A stretch of DNA of 14,711 nt, taken from NCBI GenBank assembly GCA_000697335.1, contig JNEM01010542.1, forward strand, positions 1 to 14,711. The letters run 5' to 3'. Source of the DNA: Conidiobolus incongruus B7586 (Eukaryota; Entomophthoromycota; Entomophthoromycetes; Entomophthorales; Conidiobolaceae). This document shows, piece after piece, positions 8,945 through 14,711 of the stretch (position 1 is its first letter; the number at the start of each line of letters is the position of its first letter). Position numbers and translations under genes: made by a program. The notes beneath the pieces are model-generated. The model was not told the DNA's origin, did not search any database, and saw nothing but the letters and a program-made list of their open reading frames with translations.

Positions 8945-9598
8945 ATGAAGCTTAATTTTATTATTGGAGTCATTTTAACTATTAGTGGATTGAATGCCTG
9001 GTCGCCTTCCCAGCCCAGGGACAGTGCAGTACAACCCCAGAGAGTGATCGACGCATTCGAAGCTAACCACGAGCTCAAAAATATCGTCCAAGATTTTAAA
9101 CAAAATCCCAATCGTGAAATAACCGCTTGGGACATGTACAAATTCTATCGTCAAATGTTGGAAAGTTACCCGAGATCGCCAGGTCAAATTAATAGAATCG
9201 TACCAATGACGCAAAAGTTCAACTACACAATGATGAGTATGCTGAATGCTGTGGACAATCAACCCAATCGAGGTATGACAATACCTCAGTTGACAAAGAT
9301 GGTGAGTGCTCAGATGTTGTATAATCAGGACTTTGAGAGTAGCATTTACACTATGGTAAACAACCTCTATAACGACAATCCTCAAATTGTGGATCAAGTC
9401 TTCCAACTTAGCGTGTTTGACCCTTTGGAAAATCGTGCCAAGGAGTACTGGAAGGAGGTGGAAAGTGAAAGTGTGATGAGTACAAACAAATTACATAAGG
9501 TTTTCCTAAATATGAAATACCATTCTAAACCTTTTTACGATTCAGTTATGAAAAATTTGGCGAAAAGAGAGTTGAAGAGGAGATTGTGGTTAGCTTAA
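8945..9598 (+). CDS. Secreted protein of unknown family, 217 aa
   Basis: I do not recognise this protein. Residues 1-18 are a clear signal peptide (MKLNFIIGVILTISGLNA) with probable cleavage before WSPSQ. The mature part has no cysteine, so disulphides are excluded. It is helical-looking and ends in a basic stretch (KRELKRRLW). Units resembling degenerate EF-hand loops followed by an amphipathic helix occur at about 52-73 (NPNREITAWDMYKFYRQM), 104-124 (NQPNRGMTIPQLTKMVSAQM) and 171-190 (VMSTNKLHKVFLNM). Most calcium-ligand positions are lost, so calcium binding is unlikely and the EF-hand idea is inference. No transmembrane segment follows the signal and there is no KDEL, so export or vacuolar delivery is likely. 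The gene is intronless with a TATA box. Its end converges on the gankyrin gene. A 143-codon antisense frame here is a shadow. Confidence 0.85.
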   Translation: MKLNFIIGVILTISGLNAWSPSQPRDSAVQPQRVIDAFEANHELKNIVQDFKQNPNREITAWDMYKFYRQMLESYPRSPGQINRIVPMTQKFNYTMMSMLNAVDNQPNRGMTIPQLTKMVSAQMLYNQDFESSIYTMVNNLYNDNPQIVDQVFQLSVFDPLENRAKEYWKEVESESVMSTNKLHKVFLNMKYHSKPFYDSVMKNLAKRELKRRLWLA

Positions 9599-9630
9599 TT
9601 ATTAATAATTTTTTCATCAATTTAATGTTT

Positions 9631-9636
9631 AATAAA
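9631..9636 (+). terminator. AATAAA polyadenylation signal of the secreted-protein gene
   Basis: AATAAA lies 33 nt past the TAA stop at 9598 and only 10 nt from the opposing AATAAA of the convergent gankyrin gene. Confidence 0.55.
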
Positions 9637-9645
9637 ATTTTAACG

Positions 9646-9651
9646 TTTATT
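9646..9651 (-). terminator. AATAAA polyadenylation signal of the gankyrin gene
   Basis: On the minus strand AATAAA lies 60-65 nt past the stop at 9711. Cleavage downstream of it would make the two convergent 3' UTRs overlap. Confidence 0.5.
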
Positions 9652-9710
9652 ATTTTATAAATACAATCTTTCCATTATAACGCAATGCAAATGTTAAAAA
9701 TTTGGTAGAT

Positions 9711-10668
9711 TTACCAACCCAAAGCCTTCAATAGTGGTTCTTTACACAGATCTTTGGGTGTTTTACCTTCCTTGTTGGGGATATCGCCATCTGCTCCTCG
9801 TTCTAATAGTAGTTGACAGATTTGAGGTTGATTATCTTCACATGCATAATGTCTGTAAATAAAATATTAATATTATGTCTATTGATACTGTTGATTGGCT
9901 TACAAAGGTGTATTGCCTTCATTATCCTGCATATTGACCGGTGCCTTATTATCTAAAAAGAGCTTAACCATGGGTAAGGATGAGTTCATTACAGCGCGAT
10001 GTCTATCAAAATATTAACATTAATTAATTGAAAATAATTTTAAAATAAATTACAGTGGGGTATATCCCAAATTATTTTTGATATTTAAAATAGCACCGTG
10101 TTGTAATAATAGTTGAGCAAGGTTTAAATAACCTTTGGAAATTGTATAAAAACTAATAATACTAAATAAGTTTCTGAACTGATATTGATATGATTCTATT
10201 TACATTGGAGTGTGTCCCGAATTATTTTTATCATTGGGGTCGCACTTTTGATTGAGTAGGTATTGAACTATCGCATTTTTACCGCCAGATGCTAAAAATA
10301 GAGGATTAATAAATTTATAGATTGTTTTATCACTATTCAATTACTTGCAATATGTAAACAAGTCCAACCAGCCTAAAAACCAGTTAATATTAACATTCAA
10401 TAAATTCTAAATAATTTTACTTCGTCAGCTGCGTCAATGTCCGCGCCCATTTTAACCAAATATTCTAAAATATCTAAATGACCGGCACTCGCTAAATACC
10501 ACTCTATTAGTTTGAATTCATTTTACTTTGATAGCTATTACCTGCCCAATGAGTTAATAATCGCCCGTCCTCATCAACTTTTTTAATAAGTGTTTTGTCG
10601 CTTGTTACGAGCTGTTGGATTTCGGAGAGTTTGCCTTCGAGACAAAATTCAAAGAGTTGATTTGACAT
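9711..10668 (-). CDS. Gankyrin/Nas6-type proteasome assembly chaperone, seven exons
   Basis: A 217-aa homologue of PSMD10/Nas6, which binds the C-terminus of the Rpt3 ATPase and chaperones assembly of the 19S proteasome cap. Exons are 10542-10668, 10421-10491, 10345-10372, 10204-10291, 10054-10152, 9904-10002 and 9711-9852. The introns are 50, 48, 53, 51, 51 and 51 nt, all GTAA...AG. Coding length is 654 nt and every join keeps frame. The protein is ankyrin repeats from end to end: a capping unit MSNQLFEFCLEGKLSEIQQL, then units with THWAASAGHLDILEYLVKMG, GWTCLHIATSGGKNAIVQYL, GHTPIFYTISKGYLNLAQLL, GYTPLHRAVMNSSLPMVKLF and GNTPLHYACEDNQPQICQLL, ending KALGW. Human gankyrin is 226 aa and yeast Nas6 228, so length and capping fit. 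Other short ankyrin proteins cannot be fully excluded. The third exon is only 28 nt. The gene is invisible to unspliced ORF scans. Confidence 0.88.
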
Positions 10669-11139
10669 ATTTTTAAATTACTCTCTACTAAGAGATGATT
10701 TTATTTTAATTAAATAAATTTGTGACGCTTTTTGACATAAATTTAAGATTTATTATAATTTTCTAAATTTTAGAAATTTATGGGACATTATTTGGATTAA
10801 TATTTGGAATTATATTTTATATTGGAGAATAATGGAAATTTGTTTAAAAATATAGTATAATACATATGAATCAATTATATTTATAATTAAGAGATAATAA
10901 ATAAGAAAAAATAATATACTTATATCTATCTTCTGATATTCAGATAAATGTTATAACACTTTCATTAATCCAATTGGTTATTACCTTATCATATTATTAT
11001 GTGATTTATTATTACCTTGAATTTAAAATAATGGGAAATTTTTTAATTTCCAATTTTTCAAACATATTATTAGTTTGAAATGAATAAATATATACAAAGT
11101 TAATAGGAAATTATATATTTTTAATATATATATATATAT
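10669..11139. other. AT-rich intergenic DNA left of the mariner
   Basis: It must hold the gankyrin promoter (minus strand), but no TATAAATA stands near the ATG. A small hairpin GGAAATT-TTTT-AATTTCC occurs at 11034-11051. An alternating AT tract at 11124-11139 runs straight into the mariner target site. No gene is seen. Confidence 0.6.
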
Positions 11140-11141
11140 TA

Positions 11142-12222
11142 GTTTTTTTGATTAAAAAATTAACTTTTTAAAATTGGTTGTTTAATTTAATCATGCTTAA
11201 ACCAAATAGTAACCATCAAAAGTCTTTTATTTTAGTATCAGTAAAACTTAACCACAAACCCTCTAAAATCATTCAAAATTTACAAACAGCTTTTGGTAAT
11301 GAAGCATTATCTAAATCAATAATTTATTGCTGGGTAAATTACTTTAAGGCTAGGAGAAGAACTATTCAAAACCTGTTAAAATCTAGAAAACTAACTTCAA
11401 CTATCACTCTTTCAATTGTAAATAGAGTGAAAAAATATATTGAAAAGTACCTTTTTATTTCAGCTAAAGAATTATCTAAGCACTTTAATATTATTCTTAC
11501 AAGTATTTTATATATTTTAAAGTTTAAACTAAAATTAATAAATAAAAATATAAAATAGGTACTTTATAATTTAACTAAAGCTTAAAAAAAAGTTAGAGTA
11601 GTTATTGCTAAACAAAACCTATTGAAATATTACTAGAAACTTAAACTTTTACAGCAAATAATTATAATTAATGAATCTTAAATCCCTATGTATAATCCTT
11701 TACCAAAACACAAATTAAGATGCTAGATTAAGTTAAATCAACCCCCTCCACAAATCCCTTTAAATAAATACTTTGTTAATAAGCAAATGTTAATTATTGT
11801 AATAGATTATAATAGTATATGCTATTTTTATTTAGTTCCTGAAAGAAAATCAATTAATAGTAAACTATATATTGTTTTTTTAAATAAAAATATTTTATAA
11901 TTAGTGTTTTCAATATAATTTGAGAAGACCTATTATTTTGCATGATAATTGTAAAATACATAAATTTAAAGCTGTAAAAAACTTTCTAATTAAAAATAAC
12001 TGGAAAAAACTACCACATCTAGTATATTCCTTTGATTATAACCTATGTGATTATAATTGCTTTAGGCAATTAAAAAACCAGCTTACAAGAAAGAAAATTT
12101 TTGCAGGAAAATTTAATTGGTTTGTGAAACATCAAATTTTAATATTTAATAAAAAGAACTGTTTTTTAGGTGTTAGAAGTTTGCTAAAAGTATAGTAAAA
12201 AGTTATTAATAATAAAAGAAAC
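11142..12222 (+). mobile_element. Mariner-family DNA transposon, nearly full length, inactive
   Basis: The element is 1081 bp. Its ends are inverted repeats: 11142-11170 against the complement of 12196-12222. The outer 13 bases match at 11 positions, the inner TAACTTTTTA matches at all 10, and a 6- versus 4-base spacer lies between. It is flanked on both sides by TA (11140-11141 and 12223-12224), the target duplication of Tc1/mariner elements. The left TA belongs to an alternating AT tract. The transposase frame starts 23 bases inside the left repeat and its stop abuts the right repeat, a very compact layout. The in-frame stops show it is dead. Confidence 0.88.
11193..12195 (+). pseudogene. 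Mariner transposase pseudogene (DD34D type, first catalytic Asp lost)
   Basis: Cut-and-paste transposase, about 334 codons from ATG 11193, close to the usual 340-345 aa. The 5' part shows the mariner helix-turn-helix region (FGNEALSKSIIYCWVNYFKA, then SRKLTSTIT). The 3' part shows the signature HDNCKIH (Asp codon 11944-11946) and YSFDYNLCDYNCF (Asp codon 12049-12051). Exactly 34 residues separate the two aspartates. The first catalytic Asp is Asn (codon 11670-11672, in NES where mariners have DEsW). The middle frame has stops at 11556, 11583, 11634, 11679, 11724 and 11898, and a net one-base frame change lies between 11900 and 11920. By family alignment 11556, 11679 and 11724 replace Trp and 11583 replaces Gln. 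YSPD has become YSFD. All of these are G:C to A:T changes. Confidence 0.88.
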
Positions 12223-12224
12223 TA

Positions 12225-12390
12225 TTAAATTTATATTATATATTTATTTTTATATATCATATATTCAAATGTTTATTTATTTTTAATTGCAAAAAATTCC
12301 CATTATTAAAAATGCAAAGTAATATTATAATAATTATATATATGGTAATTTGTATTCAATAAAAATCATTCAAAAAAACCAATGATTTAA
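12225..12390. other. Spacer between the mariner and the tRNA-Gln copy
   Basis: About 165 bases of AT-rich sequence. Nothing recognised. Confidence 0.6.
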
Positions 12391-12494
12391 CTAAGGTCTT
12401 AATGAGAATCAAACTCAGATTACAAGAATCAGAATCCTTGGTGCTGACCATTACACCATAAGACCTTATTGAATTTAAGTAATACAAATTAATA
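12391..12494. repeat. Inverted, diverged copy of the tRNA-Gln segment
   Basis: This matches 3481-3584 in inverted orientation with about 7 substitutions in about 100 bases. Homology covers about 28 bases of 5' flank, the whole tRNA and CCTTAG at its 3' end, then stops. Confidence 0.85.
12394..12465 (-). pseudogene. tRNA-Gln(CTG) pseudogene
   Basis: The minus strand gives a 72-nt tRNA-Gln copy with anticodon CTG intact. The acceptor stem changed but still pairs (GGTCTTA/TAAGACC). The anticodon stem has one A-G mismatch and one G-T pair (AAGGA/TCTTG). The T stem has lost its first pair (CTGAG/CTCAT). The T loop reads TTTGATT instead of TTCGATT, removing the near-invariant C of the B box. A poor B box and damaged stems make transcription and function unlikely. 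A tRNA scan would give it a reduced score or mark it pseudo. Every difference from the intact copy goes from G/C to A/T. Confidence 0.8.
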
Positions 12495-14711
12495 TTCTCA
12501 ATTGCTTGTTAATTTATCATTAATTCTTGAAATCTATTTTTATTGATTTCTAATCAATACTCACTACTCTTCACTCTTTATTTTTTTATTATATTTATTT
12601 TATTAAAAATTTTGAGAATAATATCAGATCCAGTAAATATACCAACTTTTTAAGATTTATTTATATTTGACTTAATTAGAAATATAATTAATTTATTAAT
12701 TTTAATATATTACTATAATTATATAGGAATTCCTTTCTGATTCTCAAATTCTAGGTTTTATTTCTTAATTCAATATCTTTTATCATAATTTTTCACAAAT
12801 CTATTAAAATAAAGCTAAATTTATAAAATTCAAAATTTTAAAAAAATTATTATAACTAAGCAATTATTATATCTCAAATATTTATAATTTTACTAAAATA
12901 TAAATATTTTTTTGTTTGAATAAATTACATGTTTATAATATATTTGTAATATGGATAATCAAAACTAATATATATTGATAATTTTAAAATGCAAAAATTA
13001 TATCCATTAATTTAATAAAAAAAATTAAAAATCAATAATATACTCAATTAGCTATAGTTTTAATCATTATTATTAAGAATATAATATTCTAAAAAGATTG
13101 AAAATTTTTTTATTTAATTATGATATAATATATTAATTCTCATAAATTTTAATATTTTTATTTATTTTTATAAAAACTATATATAATATTAAAATATAAA
13201 AATATTTTAATTATTTAAATATCAAGAAAATAATTAAAATCTAATTTGAAAAAAATAATATAATAAAAAAGTCAAAATAATTTAACTAAAGGATATAATA
13301 TTATAAAAGATATTATAAATCATTTAACTATAATATAATGATTTTTATAATATGATTGTATTATATTGTTTATTATTTATCAAACACTTATATTATAGAA
13401 ATTAATTTAGTTTGAATATATATAGTTTTTCAGTTTGAACTATATATTATAATAGATCAACAGTTTTAGATTCCTAAAAATAAGTTATATTTTGGGTGAT
13501 TTATCATCTAATTCAAATCCGTAAAGATATTATAAATTTGCCTAGTTATAATATATTACAATATTTTTACCTTGATCAGAATCTTTGATAATTAAATCAA
13601 AATTAATATATTATATGATTAAATTATTACCTATAGTAATGATATTTAAATAATACTATATTTTGGAAATATTAATATTAATTTTACACTAAAAAAATTT
13701 GAAACTTTAATCTACCAATAGTCTGTATATATTCATTAACTATATTATTTTAAATTGATCAATACTCTGTCCTGAAAAAAAGCAAATATCTCTTACCAAA
13801 ATAACTAAATAATAAGCCTGAATTATAAAAAAGATTATTTCGAAATATATATTCATACTATGATATTTAAGTGAATGAACTTTACAAAAAAAGCATTATT
13901 GAAATTTAATATCAAAAGATAAAATAAATATAATATACAATTTTATTTAAAAAAATGGTAGAATATTCAGATGCTTCTGTGGCAAGTATTAAACTACTCT
14001 CTATCACTGAGTAATATATATTATAAAAATATATCTAATTTTGGTACAATATTACTATTTTTTATTAAATTAATTATGCGTTAGATAATTAATTACTCTC
14101 TTTAATAATATATTAAAACAAAACCAATATATCGAGCATTTATCTAAATTTTCTATTATATCAACAATTTAATTTTGGCTTGGTAAGGAAAATGGCAAAT
14201 TTTATTATTTTTGATCTTTCAAACATTATACTAGTTTTAATAATAGAGAATATATAAAACATATAAAAGAAATATTATTTTCAATTATATATTTATGATA
14301 ATTTTTTATTAAATTATATTTATTTAAAAATATATTATTGAATATATTAAAATTAGAGTTGAATAATAAATTATCAAAAATACTTAATTTTGAAGCTTTT
14401 CAAAATATTCAAAATTATGATATATAATTAATATACTCACTTTATAATTAGATTTAATTTTACTTTGTTGGATTTTAAATAGTAAAATTATTTTAAAATT
14501 GATTATAGATAAAAAATTTAATAGATTATATATATGGAATAATATAATAATAATATTTCTGTTTTAATAATAATTGGATTTTATTATATATTTGGCCAAT
14601 TTACTAGATTTAAAAATAAGTTCTTTTGATTAAAAAATAAATTTAATATTTTATAAATTAGATAAATATAACTTAAATCATTTATTTCTAGTTTATTTTT
14701 TAAATCCCTAG
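12495..14711. other. Extremely AT-rich gene-free tail
   Basis: About 2.2 kb with no open frame, RNA gene or clear repeat. GC reaches only 2 in 60 at 13141-13200. One 10-base inverted repeat (ATATATAGTT 13418-13427 against AACTATATAT 13438-13447) is within chance expectation. It reads as non-coding AT-rich DNA like 1-1207. Confidence 0.65.

Noticed and set aside
8863-9406. Antisense frames of 92 and 143 codons over the secreted-protein gene
   Set aside because: The sense frame has a signal peptide, TATA box and AATAAA. The antisense translations lack protein-like features.
1932-13980. ATGCTTCTGT shared at 1932-1941 and 13971-13980
   Set aside because: Ten bases with no extended similarity around them. 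Probably chance.
1-14711. CRISPR arrays, bacterial operons, or a ciliate genetic code
   Set aside because: No regularly spaced repeats are present. Spliceosomal introns exclude bacteria. TAA stops end every accepted gene, so TAA is not read as glutamine.

Overview
The window is eukaryotic nuclear DNA. It has spliced protein genes with very short GT-AG introns (48-70 nt), TATAAATA promoter boxes, AATAAA signals 23-60 nt past stop codons, and Pol III-type tRNA genes. Base composition is extremely AT-rich between genes (2 G/C in 60 bases at 13141-13200) and moderate in exons. All genes with a supported stop end in TAA and TAG/TAA are never read through, so the code looks standard. An ankyrin plus dysferlin-type (DysF) protein, a Nas6/gankyrin homologue and mitochondrial stomatin-like protein 2, all with tiny introns, point to an AT-rich fungus, perhaps an early-diverging one. 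This placement is inference.

Layout. 1-1207 is AT-rich and empty. 1249-1828 (-) is a two-exon gene for a small two-helix membrane protein with two PPxY motifs. 1965-3480 is empty. 3510-3581 (+) is tRNA-Gln(CTG). 3966-5301 (-) is a four-exon gene for mitochondrial stomatin-like protein 2. 6217-6443 (-) is a possible two-exon mini-gene inside a GC-raised island that continues to tRNA-Lys(CTT) at 6820-6892 (+). 7142-8326 (+) is an intronless ankyrin/DysF protein. 8945-9598 (+) is a TATA-driven secreted protein of unknown family. 9711-10668 (-) is a seven-exon Nas6/gankyrin homologue, convergent with the secreted-protein gene. 11142-12222 (+) is a nearly full-length but dead mariner DNA transposon with terminal inverted repeats and TA target duplication. 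12394-12465 (-) is a decayed, inverted copy of the tRNA-Gln together with its 5' flank. The last 2.2 kb is AT-rich and empty.

The genes do not form one pathway. They are ordinary housekeeping or accessory genes set in AT-rich DNA. The most interesting signals are the gene models visible only after splicing (PPxY membrane protein, gankyrin, the mini-gene), the GC-to-AT bias in the decay of both the mariner and the tRNA-Gln copy, and the unassigned secreted protein with possible vestigial EF-hand-like repeats. I found no convincing new defence, CRISPR or gene-cluster system.
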